A stretch of DNA of 64,000 nucleotides from Aurantiochytrium sp. KH105 (lineage: Eukaryota > Sar > Bigyra > Thraustochytrida > Thraustochytriidae), in NCBI GenBank assembly GCA_003116975.1, contig BGKB01000064.1, positions 62,001 to 126,000 of the forward strand, in the 5' to 3' direction. The first letter of the stretch is position 1. The number at the start of each line of letters is the position of its first letter. Position numbers and translations under genes: made by a program. A model generated the notes under the pieces. That model was not told the DNA's origin. It ran no database searches and worked only from the letters and a program-made list of their open reading frames with translations. Below are positions 48,413 through 60,187 of this stretch, piece by piece.

Positions 48413-51400
48413 TCACTGCAATGTGACTTGGCCCGGAAGTAGTATACGGGAGGCATATTGTTCCTTTCTCTGGGAAGAAGAATTCATAGGCTTTGCTGGC
48501 GCTGATTTCTCCGACCCATCTCGGAAAGAGGCACGAACAAGGTCTGAAAGCTCATCGTAGTTCACTTTCGGTAACTTTGGCGACAGAGATGGCCGAGAGG
48601 ATTGACTGGTCGCAGCCTCCGCCGTGGTATCCGGCGTCGCTTCGCTTTGGGGAGCGTGTGTCGACTCACCTCCAGCTTTTGCAGTTTCGTCTTTCAGCGC
48701 TGTTCCCGCTCCTACTCCTGTAGAGAGCCTTTCCGTCAACGACGTCGGAGGCTCCTTTCGGATGATTCGAGCGGGCGCCTCACTTGTGGAAGGCGCGGGA
48801 GTCGCAGAAGGCGCCGGTGCTTTCTCTGCATCGCCAGGCGAAGCGGATCCTGATACCACCGCTGTCTCGTTCTCGGCTTCACTGGTGTCAGGCCCGTTTG
48901 CTTTCTCTTGTACTTCTTCATTTGACCTGCACCCGAACTTTGACGAGAAGGTTAACTCGAGCGACTTTCGAAGCTCGGCGCCCGAAGCAGGTTGACGCTG
49001 TGGAGTTGTCGTGGACGCGCTCGACAGGACGTCTGCAGGCTCGTCAAGGGGCTGGGCGTTCTCTCCAGTCTTGGAGGGAAGCCCTCGAGCCCCCCCCGCA
49101 CCAAACAATTTGGCCACAGGGTGATCCTCACCAGCCAGAAGGCCACAAGGACGTCCGCGCGGGTCGCCGGGGCCAGGCAATTTGGCCTCGGGGTTGTCTT
49201 CTCCCCCTGGAGGTCCACGACGGGGTGCACGTGGACCGCCAGAAACAAACAATTTGGCTACGGGGTTGTCTTCGGCAGCGCCGCCAGCACCACCGGGAGG
49301 TCCACGTGGACCACCGTCACTAAACAGCTCAGGAACGGGGTTTTCACCACCTCCCGAGCCTCGAGGAAGACGAGGCGGACCTCGCGGGCCGCCAGCACTA
49401 AAGAGAGCGTTCAGTGCAGCCCCGCGTTCTGCAAGCGCGCCTCCCCGGCGTGCACGAGGCAAACCTCGAGGAGTAGTACCGCTTGAAGCACCGGGCGCAG
49501 ACTTTGGCTTGTCAGCAAGATATGCGGAATGCCGTTTCTCGTTGGGGCGCAAGGAGTTCTTTTCTTCTTTGGTGATTAGCTCGGCCAGCTTTTCCTTGAT
49601 GTTTACGCGCCACTTGGCCTTGTCACCCGTCGGGTCATTCAAGAACTCTTCCGGGATCACAGCGTACACGGCGCGCTGCTCAATAATGTCAAGAGCCGAA
49701 GGACTGTATTGGTTAGTCAAGTCACCATAGTGAATCTTGGAAACCTCTTCTGGCGTGAGATAGAGCAGACGCCGCACCTTTTTCGCATGAATTCGGTGAG
49801 CAAGCTTGGGCTTAATGCCTTTAACGATGAGCTGGTCCTCGGACATATTGAAATACTCGGGCTTGATGATTTCCTTCATGTCCCGGAGAGCCGCTTCGTT
49901 TTGGGGTTTTTGGTCTTCCTCCCATTTGCGCCATTTTTCGAATTCACGAAGCTTGTAGTCTGGATGATTCTGCACAATCTTCTCATACTTTTCGGTCTCA
50001 TTTTCCGCAAGAAAGATGTCCTTTGGGGTTTCCGCTTTCATAGCATTCTGTATAGCGTTGCGCAACCTGCCCTCGGCTTCTTCAAGAGTAAGGCCGAGAT
50101 CATCCTCATCAATATCCGGCGGCAAATATGGCCGGAACTTGTCGAGGAGGATGCGCGAACGCTCCAGCTCTGAGCGCAAACGCTCCAACTCTGCATGCAA
50201 CTCTTCGTCAGCTGCAACCGCAAAATCGTTTCTTTTCTCTCCAGGCGACGGCATTATCGGTAATTTCCGCCTCTCCAATTCATCGCGAAGACTGCGATTG
50301 TTCAGCAGCAAGTCAGCAATTTGGCGTTTCGCCTTGACCAGATCATCCTTCAAGAGTCGCATCGCCTCTGACTCGTTTGTGGCCTCTGGAGTCGAGCGCC
50401 CACCGCTGACTGCACTGCTCACTTCCTGCAAGGCGCTATCCGCGCTCTCATCGTTAGTGTCCTTTTCCTCAACGGCATCGACATCGACATCGGCATCGGC
50501 ATCGGCATCGACATCGGCATCGGCATTGGCACCGGAACCGGTCACGCGTGGCGATACAAGGGGCTCCATTGGCGGCGGACCATTCTCGGAGATGTCTTGC
50601 ATTTTAGAAAAGTCCTCTTGAGAGGACTTTTGAGGGTGCGCTTGAGCCCTTGAATCCGTGCGAGGCGGCAGCGGCGGGGCGTCTATTGGGGCTACTGGAC
50701 CTTCTCCAGCGACACTTGCAGACTCTGAGCACAGAGGAAGCTGCGGCAATGGCGGCTCATGAGACGGTTGCATTTCCTGAGCCTCCTCTTCCGCCACTAT
50801 TGGGGCTAATGGACCTTCTCCAGCGACACTTGCAGACTCTGAGCACAGAGGAAGCTGCGGCAATGGCGGTTTGTGAGACGGTTGCATTTCCTGAGCCTCC
50901 TCTTCGGTCACTAAATGCTTCATAGCCGCAGCACTTGTCTTATGCACGGGCCCATTATCATGATCGCGGGTGGGCTGAGCAGTTTGAATATCGCCCTTGC
51001 ACCAAGCGTCGCCAAGCAAAGATCTTTGGCTCTCCACAAAAACACGAATGCTGTCCACCATAGAGACAGCGGCCTCGAGTTGCCTTGCCCCGTCAATTTT
51101 GCTTTTTGCCAAACCTCGTCGGTCCGTGGCTCGACAGGTTGGTTCATTTAGACTTGCGATGAGAATGAAAGTCACTTTGCAAGCGTTTGAGTTGCTCGGC
51201 GTCACAACGATGCCAGAGCCCTCGAACACGCGTCCTCGCACTGGCGCGCTATCTAGTGACGAGCTGCTTTCCTCGACATGCTCGTCCACCGACAACATTG
51301 CGCACACGCCGACGGTGACACCAGCCTCGTTATGATACCCATAGTGATTACGAACGACAAAATCACACACCGATTTTGCTCCGGAAATTGATGACAGTTG

Positions 51401-52365
51401 CGCGTGATGGTACACAAGGGCATCGACGGATACATGTAGGCCACGCTCTTCCCATCCGCACTCCGTGGCGACACAACGCGCAGGACCTGTCCATACAAAA
51501 ATGTACCGTCGAGCACTGACATTCGGCGTCTTAGCGTCTGGCTATTGTACATCAAAAGCACACCCATGACCTCATGCAGGGAACCGGGCACCTGTGCCGT
51601 CGCGCGAACTGCCGGAACCTCGACTTCCTCGCGAGTCACCGGTGACAGCACCTTGTGTGTCCCCACAGAGTACTGGTGTCCCTGGCTCGTGTTGTTCGTG
51701 CTGGCCCCGTATGCAGACTTGGGTGCGGGCTGCCAATCAATGCATCCCCGATTCATGGCAAGCACGGCTGTATGGTTGTTCTCCGCCTCGCGTGCTTGTT
51801 GGATATCCCATTCGCGCTTGCGCTGGAGGGAAATATTCAAACCGAGGTGCGATTGTGTCTTGAACCGCGTGTCGTCTAATTGGCCACCATTGTTGTACCC
51901 GCCGCGGCTTCTCGCTGACCCCAAGGACCCGCTCGAGCTCGATGCGCTCACGCGACGCGCCGCGTTGCCGCCAGAGCTCTTACTGCTGCGACTAATCTCT
52001 CCACTACCACAGCTTTCCGCTTCGGTCTTGGTTTTCTTTTTTCGGAAGAAGCTAAAGCTCTTGCGTGTCGTTGTGCTTGTCTCGTGGCTTGATGAGCTGG
52101 CGCTGTCCCGAGCCTGGGGGCTTCCCGACGAAGCGCTTCCCGGACTCGCATCGATACCATTGCTGCCATCAACAATAATTTTCGACAGTTCTTCAATGCC
52201 ATCCTGCAGCTTGCGGCGGTCGATGTCGTTCATTCCGATGGACTCGAGATCTTGCGCCGTGAGCAGCGCCAGCTCATTAATGGACTTCACGCCCACGAGG
52301 GTCAGGGGTTTCTTGAATTTGTCCAGTCCGCGATCCTGCAGAAACGTCTGCGTGGAGGTGTCCAT
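48413..52365 (-). pseudogene. SAM plus START-like domain protein, reading frame broken once
   Basis: Two long frames on one strand appear to be one gene. The first starts at the ATG at 52365 (strong context, MDTSTQTFLQ) and opens with a SAM domain (residues ~1-65, GVKSINELALLTAQDLESIG), then a Ser-rich linker and the first half of a START-like domain. Near 51416-51432 the homology passes into another frame (-1), which has no ATG at its beginning and continues the domain (CDFVVRNHYGYHNEAG). The remainder has a Pro-rich 38-residue tandem duplicate, an Asp/Ala/Val repeat, a coiled coil, a conserved-looking block (KPKLAHRIHAKKVRRLLYLT) and Gly/Pro repeats. The break may be a sequencing indel, programmed frameshifting or a real mutation. 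I found no intron that fixes it. Labelled pseudogene only because the frame is broken. Confidence 0.7.
50685..50912 (-). repeat. Tandem 114-bp (38-codon) duplication inside the SAM/START gene
   Basis: Units 50685-50798 and 50799-50912 are nearly identical and keep frame, encoding two copies of a Pro-rich segment with the motif EEAQEMQPSH-PPLPQLPLC. The near identity implies a recent duplication. Confidence 0.85.
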
Positions 52366-55315
52366 CGTGCCTGCAACAGCACCTTGCGCAAGTGAGCCGT
52401 GAGCGCGAGGAAGCCTCGCGGCTCTCTTTTCCGAGTTGCCTGTCGCGCTCAACAGCGTTCTCTCTTACCGCCGCGCTTCGAACGAAGCGAGTTTCGAATG
52501 CACGTGCTCGGGTGGGCGGGCTCGCCTCTGCTCGTCGCTACGGGCGTGCACGGCAGCCTCGCGTCGCCGCTGCGCAGGCGTCGCGTGGCGTCGCGTGGAG
52601 CACGACGCTCGCTTCGATCTCCAGAACGTCGCTTCGCGGTCGCTTCGCGCGGCTTGGCGCCACGCTCGATCGCATTTTACCATCGCGTGAGATCACAAGC
52701 GCGCGCACGTCTGGGCCGGCCGACATGTTGGCGCGCGACCACGAGCTGAGCGCTCTCCGCGACTGCGTTCTCCGCGACTGCGTTCTCCGGCGACTCCGTC
52801 AGAGCAGAACCCCGGGAGGCGAACCCACGAATGTGCCGCTTGACGCCGCGACGGCGCTTTTATGCCGGCGAGCGGCCACAGATCGAGGCTAAGCGCTGAG
52901 TCAGCGAGGACCTGGCAGAGGCAGGCATGGAGAAGGGCAAGGAGCGCCAGCGCAGGACGGAGAGGAGGCCAGATTTATCGGAGTTGAGGAGAACAAACTT
53001 CGGAGGAAATGTAACGAGCATGCAGCAACCGAAAAAGATTCATTCGAGTCGAAGAAAATAAACTTTGCGAGCATGCCTGCAGGTACTTTACAGTAATTCG
53101 TGAAACGATGGCCTCCCAAAGAGAATATGTGGAGCTCATATTTCCATGTGGAGTGAGACGTCGAGAACCAAGTCAAAGATCAAACTTTGTTTATTGACTT
53201 TTTGAAGCCAGCGACTGCTTTGCAGATGCCTATGGCGATGCAGTGAAGCGAGGATATGATATTCTCCTTCCCATCAAGTCTCGTAAGACTGTCCAGACAG
53301 TCTTCAACGCAGGCAGAGGATCAGGGGCGCGGAAGGCAGAGCTCATTCCAGAACGTCCTCGCCATATTTAAAAATTGCAAAAGTTGCCACAAGCTCCACC
53401 CATTACAAGCTCTGCAGCCTTGCAAAGATCTGCAATTCCAAGGCAACAGAATGATGCCGATGGATCTGACTGGACGTCACAAAACAATAAAAACAATATT
53501 AATCAAATTTATATCCTGCCGCTTGTGCTTAGATCACGCGTCTGGAGATTACATCTTGAAAGCTTGGTTTGCGCACAAAGGGGTATTCCTCGATGTCATC
53601 TCCCACGACGCTGTACTCGAACGAGGAGTCGTCGGCAGCAGAGTACTCTGAAAATTGCGTGGACAGCATGGAGCTCTTCTTGCGAACGCTGAAGCGCGAC
53701 GAAAGCCGTGCTTTGGAGCTTTTCTTCGCCTGAGCTTGGCTCGAACCAGAAAGGAAGGGAAGGCACGACATTGGAGCGCAAGCAATTCTGAGCAATCGCG
53801 GGGCGCTGACTATCACAACAGCGATGAGACTCCAAGCGACGGTGGTGGTGGTCACTCCCAAGGCGCGTGGCGATGACAAAGTCCAATCAGGAGAACCCGC
53901 CCGGCGTTTGCGGTTTGCGGTTTGCGGTTTGCGGTTTGCAGTTCCCAGTTCCCAGTTTGTCTCTGCCCGTCTGTAGCCCGCTTGATCGTCTGTTTGCGTG
54001 GTAATGACGCAGGCGCCCTAGTGCGATCAACACCTCTCCCGACAAAAGTGTGAGTTTTCCGGGCTGCTGCAACCGCTGCGTCCACGGAGCCTGGCGCTCC
54101 GCGGACGCTGGCTCAAGACAAGTTTGTCCTCATTCTCTGGAGTTCTCCGCACGCACAGTAGAATTTCCAAACGAAGGGCTCGCGCTGGGCACACGATTAA
54201 CACCCCCCCCCCCCCCCCCCTTGTAGGCGACCTCGAGCGTCTGCAGCCTGCCTGAGCTAGGCTACTTCTTTTCATCGCTTGCGGGTCATCCGCTCGGAGT
54301 GCACCTTACCCCCGACAAGGAGAGAGAGCCGCCTCCAAGTTCTTTCTTTCAAGTTGCAAAGTGTGCGCTCCATCGCATCGGAGAATTGTGAAAACGATCA
54401 CGCAAAGGTTGGCGTGGTCGAAGAGCAGCAGGAGAGCGGAGGGGGAATGGAAATAGGAATGTGGGCACCCGCGCTGGCCGCTCTGCAGCTGGCAGTGGCT
54501 GCGTCAAGGAGAGCAGCCAGTTCGCCTTGACGCAGCCAGTTCGAACGGAGATGTCTTTGTGGCCGGCCCACTCATGGACAGGACGGCGACTGTGACAACG
54601 GCATGATAGCTTTCGCGCTGCGCGGCAGGCTACAAAGCGTGTGGCAGAGTCATTGTCTTCGACGCGGAAAAGGCGAGGCGACGCGAGGCGACAGTTGCGG
54701 GTGGTGGTCGCGGCGGCGGCGGCGCGTTGATCGTTTTGGCGGACCAGTTTGTCCAGTTCGAGGGAGGAGGAGGAGGAGGTTGCTCTTTTTATTCTCCCCC
54801 GTTCTCCCTTTTCCCCCGCGCATGTCCCTTGCCGCACACAGGCTGCACGTGCTGGCACGAGTGGAGAGTGAGAGAGAGGGCCACTCAAAGGGCGAGGGGG
54901 GAATGGGGAGCGGAGCTTACTTAGTTTCCGGGCAGCAGCTGCAGCTGCAGATCACATGGCTCTTCGGCGGCGGTGAGTATCGAACCTGAGAGTCGTCGAC
55001 ACGCAGCCAAGGCTGACTGATCAGCCATTGAAGAGAAAGAAAAGAGAATACAATTCGGCGCGGAAAAGCGCCGAACTAGCGTTCTCGGAAAAGGTGTGTG
55101 GCGAGGGATTCCATTGAGAACGAAAATGGGACGAAGTAAGAGTGTGCGGCCGCAACAAGGGCGAGTCGCGTGCGTGCACAAGTCTGGGAGCGTGCCAAAT
55201 CAAGTGTAGCGCGCCGACGTGCGTAGATAAGTAATTGGAGACCCTCGGCTCGTCGAGCAAGCCTCGAGAGCGGGCACATTCGTGTCTTTCTGCTGGCTAA
55301 AAAAGAAAAGAAACC
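52366..55315. other. 2.95-kb gene-poor stretch with simple repeats
   Basis: Right flank of the SAM/START gene and promoter of the protease gene. It contains a (TTTGCGG)n heptamer array (53906-53939) followed by gttccca repeats, an 18-C run (54203-54220) and GC-rich 5' sequence. The only coding candidate is the - frame at 53529-54015. The other open frames are composition artefacts. Confidence 0.45.
53529..54015 (-). other. Possible exon or orphan open frame with one hydrophobic helix
   Basis: Open from 54015 to a TAA at 53529, with no ATG until 53771. The 3' two thirds have protein-like composition: a hydrophobic segment (TTTVAWSLIAVVIVSAPRLL), a Ser/Lys/Arg stretch and a C terminus rich in Ser, Asp, Glu, Phe and Tyr (FSEYSAADDSSFEYSVVGDD). 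It could be the last exon of a spliced gene whose first exon I cannot place, or a decayed membrane-protein gene. No family recognised. Confidence 0.3.
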
Positions 55316-57010
55316 ATGTCGTGGTTTTACGCAGACCAACATCCTGCGCGGCGACGGGCGCTGCTCGAAAGCGTCGAGAGAGACGCGCCGCGGCGCGATC
55401 AGCTCAACAAAACTGCGTGGAATGCATGGAAAGAGACGCATCGTGTGGACTTTGTTGATCCCAACGTGGATGATGCGCGCCATAGACTCTTTCACGCGCA
55501 CCAGAGCTGGGTACGCACGCGCAACGCACAGCTTGAGCAGCAAGGCGCGTCGTACCGTGTCAACATCAACATTTTGTCAGCCCTCACACGCGCAGAACTC
55601 GACAGTCTTACGGGCGGCTTGGCGCCACTCCCGTCCGACGCTTCAAAGAAGCTTCAGCGCGTTGGTCGTTTCCTCGCCGACACGTCCACTCAGCCGCCAG
55701 ACTCCATGGATTGGCGCAAGTATGGGGCCGTCACCAACGTGAAAACGCAAGGTGCATGTGGAGCGTGCTGGGCCTTTGCTGCCACGGGCGCTCTCGAAGG
55801 ACTCATGTATATTCGTGAGCGAAAGCTCATTTCCCTTTCAGAAGAGCAGCTCGTCGACTGCGACGAAGAGGCGTTTCAAAAGGGTTGCGGCGGAGGCAAC
55901 CATTATTACTCGCTACTCTACATGGCGCAACACGCTATTGCCTCTGGTGTTGACTACCCGTACTCGTTTCAGGGCAAGTCATCGTGTCAACTCGGATCAG
56001 AGATTTCCGGCGTGGTCAATGGCTTCGATCGGACCCCGTTTGCTGACGGCGGCGGCGTCGCCTTCATTGCGCAGGATGAAGAAAGTCTCAAGGCTGCCGT
56101 CGCCGCGCAGCCCGTGGCTGTGGCCGTTCATGCGTATTCCGACGACTTCAAGCATTATTCAAGCGGAGTGCTAGACTCTGTACAGTGCACGGATGCAGTC
56201 GACCATGCCATGCTCCTGATTGGCTACGGGGCCACGGAGGATGGCAAAGACTACTGGCTGCTTAAACAGCAATGGGGCGAGGGATGGGGCGATGGAGGAT
56301 ACATTCGTATTGCTCGTGGCACGGGGGCATCTCTCGGCATGTGCGGCATCCTCTCACAGGCCAATATTCCGCTCGGGGTTTCGTGCGCAAGGGAGACTTG
56401 TGAGCCTTTTATAAACGCAAGCTTTTGCGTCGACGATGAGCGCGGTTGTCTTGAGGGCTCGGCGGTGGTGGTCGCTGATAGCGACGCGCCCTGGTACGTC
56501 CCTTCTGGCACTTTTTATCTCATTCCAGAGGCTAGCAACGATCGCTTTACGAATTTGCGAGGACTCTTTATTACAGCCTTTGTTCTGGGGGGCATCATTC
56601 TCGCCATCCTCCTCCTCCTCAAATTTCATCCTCAGCGCTCGCGTGCCAATTCCAAAAACCTCCGTCAGAACCAGCAACACCCGCAGGAGCAGCAGCAGCA
56701 ACTACAACAACAAGTACAGGACCACTCAAAGCCTGACCTTGATCAAATTGATAGAGAGCTCGGAGAGCAAGTCGACCAAGACAGCGCAGAGGCAGAACGC
56801 GAGGCCGCTGCAGGCACAGTGGAGGCGGTGGCGGCGGAAGGCAACAGGAGCAAAGATCAAGCTCAGCCACTCAAGGAGAGCCCTGTGTCGCGCGCGTGGG
56901 CGCATCTGACAGCAGCAAGTTTTAGCGGCTGGTCATGGGCGCAGCTGCGCAAGAGCTCGTCGCCAAGTTCGACCGCACTTGCGCATTCTTCGGTGACGAC
57001 GATGCTTTAA
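55316..57010 (+). CDS. Membrane-anchored papain-like (C1A) cysteine protease with Asn-to-Gln change
   Basis: 564 aa from the ATG at 55316 ([10 protein letters not shown]). Residues ~35-110 resemble the I29 inhibitory propeptide ([12 protein letters not shown]). The mature C1A domain begins near residue 128. The oxyanion Gln is kept (VKTQG), the nucleophile is Cys151 (CGACWAF) and the His is His297 ([11 protein letters not shown]). The usual catalytic Asn in the KNSWG motif is replaced: the sequence reads KQQWGEGWG, with Gln318 in that place. There is no N-terminal signal peptide. One transmembrane helix lies near residues 417-440 ([19 protein letters not shown]) and is followed by a Gln/Glu-rich tail. 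Activity may be altered or lost. The last 76 bases overlap the next gene in another frame, so the extreme C terminus is uncertain. Confidence 0.85.
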   Translation: MSWFYADQHPARRRALLESVERDAPRRDQLNKTAWNAWKETHRVDFVDPNVDDARHRLFHAHQSWVRTRNAQLEQQGASYRVNINILSALTRAELDSLTGGLAPLPSDASKKLQRVGRFLADTSTQPPDSMDWRKYGAVTNVKTQGACGACWAFAATGALEGLMYIRERKLISLSEEQLVDCDEEAFQKGCGGGNHYYSLLYMAQHAIASGVDYPYSFQGKSSCQLGSEISGVVNGFDRTPFADGGGVAFIAQDEESLKAAVAAQPVAVAVHAYSDDFKHYSSGVLDSVQCTDAVDHAMLLIGYGATEDGKDYWLLKQQWGEGWGDGGYIRIARGTGASLGMCGILSQANIPLGVSCARETCEPFINASFCVDDERGCLEGSAVVVADSDAPWYVPSGTFYLIPEASNDRFTNLRGLFITAFVLGGIILAILLLLKFHPQRSRANSKNLRQNQQHPQEQQQQLQQQVQDHSKPDLDQIDRELGEQVDQDSAEAEREAAAGTVEAVAAEGNRSKDQAQPLKESPVSRAWAHLTAASFSGWSWAQLRKSSSPSSTALAHSSVTTML

Positions 57011-60000
57011 TCTTTGTCCCTCAAAGCCCACCCTGCACTCTCGGCGTCGAGACAGCCTCCGCTACCGATGACAAGACGCGAGATGAAGACCCAGAAGAAG
57101 CGATTGGGTTTGCCGAGCTCCAACAGTGGACCAAGGACATTGCCGTCCAGCTGTACTCACGGCACGGTGTACGCCCTGGTGACCATGTACTCATTGCGAT
57201 CGCAGATAGCGCCCCCGGTGCGCAGATTGCTGCAGTGATCGCCTGCCTTCGCATCGGTGCCATTTTTGTCTGCTGCGATGATCCGCAAGGTGCAGGGGTC
57301 GCGGACCGCCTCGCGCCAGCTTTGCGTCAGACGCCACCTCGTGCCGCACTTCTCGTTGCCGACACTGACGAATCCCCCTCGTTGCGTACGTTGGCGGACC
57401 TCGGCCTCTTTCGGGCAACCCTCCTCAACGCCGAGGGTTCACTCAACGCGACGGAAGCCATCATGTCAATTGCGGAGCCGGACCCCATTGAAAGCGACGA
57501 TTTCCCCGAGGTAGCCTACGTTCTCTTTACGTCCGGGTCTACCTCGGAGGGCCGTGGAAAAGGCGTCCAAGGGACTGCTTTGGGACTCTTGAACCGGATC
57601 GAGTGGCAGCATGAAACTTTGCCCTTTGCGGAAACCGGACCTCGCTGCTTGCGCAGAACGCCCATTGTTTTTGTGGACGCTCTTGCCGAAATGCTGGCGC
57701 CTCTTCTCGCTGGGATTCCTCTTGTTGCGGTGATGGCGCAAAGATCACCCGATTTCGTTGACATGGCAGCACGAGCCAAAGCAAGTAAGGTGACACGCAT
57801 GCACTGGATTCCCGCGCAGTTTGCGCTCATCATGGAGCATGTCGCTCCCTGGGAAGAGCTCGCGGTAGTCAGTGTAAGTGGTGCACCCATTTCTTTAAAT
57901 CTCGTGGAGACTTTTCAAAGATGGAAGCGTGCAGTGCCAGATCTTCGGCTCATCTCCCTTTATGGCAGCACCGAGACCGCCGCGGACGCAAGCTGGATCG
58001 ATGTGACCGAGCTCGACTGCTCTGCTCTCCGAACCCAGTGGAAGCTTCCGTCAAAGGAAATCTTGCCAATTGGTTACCCAATCCGCGGTGCCAATCTCGA
58101 GATTATCGATCAGGAGGGTCAGCCAATCTCTGCAAATTTTACGGTTGGCCAACTCGTTGTCGAGGGCGATCCTGTCGCCAAGGGATACGTGGACTTGCCT
58201 TCTGCTACGTTGAGCGCCTTTCCGGCGCCTCGTCGCTTTCTCACGGGAGATTTATGTGCGCGTGACGATAAAGGCGCATTGTACTGGCTCGGGCGCTTGG
58301 ACCTGCAACGGAAGCTGCGGGGCGTGCGCATTCAACTTGACCAGGTCGAAGCTGACCTCCGCGTCGCCTGGGGCCTCGCAGACTCGCACAACCTCCTGTC
58401 CGAAGTCATTGACGACCGCCTCGTGGTCTTTGTCTCGGCAGAGGGCGTGCCTTCGGCTCAAGAGGGACAGACCCTCATTGCATTGGCCAAAGACAAGCTC
58501 GTGGATGACAAGCATCTCCCTCATGAGGTGCTTGTGCGAAAGGAGGCCGACTTTCCTCGAACGCCTTCGGGAAAGCTCGACCGGTCTGCTCTTTTCCGCG
58601 AGATTCGAGCGCATGCAGATAGCTCCATTGTTCCTTCACAGGCTAGATCGCAAGCTCGCACAGTAAAACAGGTTGTCTCGCAGGTGCTTCGCGTGCCGGA
58701 GAGCGACAGCCTTCTCGAATCGAGCTTCGTTGAGCTTGGTGGCGATTCTTTGCTAGCGCTTCACCTCGTCTGGGCGTTACGTCGAGACAACCTTGCACAA
58801 ATCGACGCCGCCTCGCTTTTGGGCTCGCAATCAATCAATGACGTTCTTGCTCATCGGCCACTATTGGCGGATGAGCCGGTGAGCCGAAAACGACCACGAC
58901 CAGCGAGAGCTGAAGATGCAGCGATACTTTCTGGTAGCGCGGCAAAAAAGGACGCTCCTCTCTCAACATCAGGTGCGACCCTGCTGTGGTCAATTCCTTT
59001 GAGAAGATGTGTCGATGCCACACCAACCGTAAATGACTCCCAGGACCTGGTGTTTGTGGGCTCTCACGGGTGCGATCTCGTAGCAATTCGAATGAGCAAT
59101 GGCGAGTGCGTCTGGCGGACGACGGATCTTCCAGGCCGCGTCCACGGGTCGGCAGCTTTTGTCGAAAACGACCGGGGAGGTCTCGTGTATGTGGCCACGT
59201 ACAATGCAGGTGATATCGAAGGGGAGGGTCCCAAACACGAAAAGCCAGCTGGCTGCCTCGTGGAGATCGAAGCGCAGTCTGGCGCGGTGATGCGTTCTTT
59301 GGACTACACGGCGCATCTCAAATCATCCCCGTTGGTGACCCACGAGCGCATCTGGCTGGGAACTTATGACGAAAAACTGCTATGCGTGTCGAGAAGCAGT
59401 TTTGATGTGATCGGCTCATTTGAGCTCGGAGGCAACGTGCCAGGGTCACCGTGCCTCGTGCGGGATTGCGTGCTAGTCGCCTCTCTGGGTGGTCAAGTGT
59501 GCTGTTTTCGTGAGGCCACGCAGGAAAAGATTTGGACAGCAGAGGTAGCGGGTCCCGTATTTGGAGGTGTCAGTGTCGACGGAGTGTCTTCTTCGCGCTG
59601 CTTCGTAGCAACTGCTGAAGGCTCTGTGCATTGCCTTGATGTTCCGAGCGGAAAGGAGTTGTGGCAAGCCTGGCTTTGCGGAGGCCCCGTCTTTCCTGCA
59701 CCCCGTGCACAAAACGGCATTCTATATGTTTCGTGTCATGATCGTCACATGCGAGCGCTACGTGCAGATGACGGCACATTAGTATGGGAGGCACTTTTGG
59801 ACGCCGCAATCGCCACGCAGGCTACATTGACAGGAGGAGATCTTTTGGTTGTAGCCTCTGTTTCCGGCCGAGTATGGGCTCTATCGATGTCAGCAGGAAC
59901 CGCACTTGCGTCAGTGGATCTTCCTGCTGAGACCTTTTCGTCTCCTGTGGCGCTAAGCCAGCCCGGAATGGTCGTGCTTGGCGCAAGGGACGATCTTGTC

Positions 60001-60045
60001 CGAGCCATTCAATTTGATGCAGGCAGCGAACGTACTGTGGGCTGA
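56935..60045 (+). CDS. AASDH/ACSF4-like adenylation-carrier-PQQ-propeller enzyme
   Basis: 1,036 aa, close to the ~1,100 of human AASDH. From [15 protein letters not shown] it has an AMP-binding adenylation domain: TSGST at 199-203, YGSTET, TGDL near 438, GRLD at 453-456 and the catalytic Lys547 in SGKLDR. A carrier domain follows, with the phosphopantetheine Ser605 in GGDSLLAL. From about residue 680 to the end come repeated WD-less propeller blades of PQQ type ([29 protein letters not shown], and similar). This three-part layout is that of the animal and fungal beta-alanine-activating protein, whose physiological role is unsettled. The start agrees with the family N terminus, which makes the overlap with the upstream protease frame real rather than a start-codon error. 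Confidence 0.92.
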   Translation: MGAAAQELVAKFDRTCAFFGDDDALIFVPQSPPCTLGVETASATDDKTRDEDPEEAIGFAELQQWTKDIAVQLYSRHGVRPGDHVLIAIADSAPGAQIAAVIACLRIGAIFVCCDDPQGAGVADRLAPALRQTPPRAALLVADTDESPSLRTLADLGLFRATLLNAEGSLNATEAIMSIAEPDPIESDDFPEVAYVLFTSGSTSEGRGKGVQGTALGLLNRIEWQHETLPFAETGPRCLRRTPIVFVDALAEMLAPLLAGIPLVAVMAQRSPDFVDMAARAKASKVTRMHWIPAQFALIMEHVAPWEELAVVSVSGAPISLNLVETFQRWKRAVPDLRLISLYGSTETAADASWIDVTELDCSALRTQWKLPSKEILPIGYPIRGANLEIIDQEGQPISANFTVGQLVVEGDPVAKGYVDLPSATLSAFPAPRRFLTGDLCARDDKGALYWLGRLDLQRKLRGVRIQLDQVEADLRVAWGLADSHNLLSEVIDDRLVVFVSAEGVPSAQEGQTLIALAKDKLVDDKHLPHEVLVRKEADFPRTPSGKLDRSALFREIRAHADSSIVPSQARSQARTVKQVVSQVLRVPESDSLLESSFVELGGDSLLALHLVWALRRDNLAQIDAASLLGSQSINDVLAHRPLLADEPVSRKRPRPARAEDAAILSGSAAKKDAPLSTSGATLLWSIPLRRCVDATPTVNDSQDLVFVGSHGCDLVAIRMSNGECVWRTTDLPGRVHGSAAFVENDRGGLVYVATYNAGDIEGEGPKHEKPAGCLVEIEAQSGAVMRSLDYTAHLKSSPLVTHERIWLGTYDEKLLCVSRSSFDVIGSFELGGNVPGSPCLVRDCVLVASLGGQVCCFREATQEKIWTAEVAGPVFGGVSVDGVSSSRCFVATAEGSVHCLDVPSGKELWQAWLCGGPVFPAPRAQNGILYVSCHDRHMRALRADDGTLVWEALLDAAIATQATLTGGDLLVVASVSGRVWALSMSAGTALASVDLPAETFSSPVALSQPGMVVLGARDDLVRAIQFDAGSERTVG

Positions 60046-60187
60046 GAAGAAAAGCAAGGATTCCCCCTCATTGGAAAAGCAAAGGAAGAAGTAGACGTCT
60101 ATTTGGAACGGTCTTCAAGATTGTTGCAAGGCCTCATGAATGGTATATAGAGAAAGCAAAAAAGTAAAAGACTGAGAGTGAAATTGT

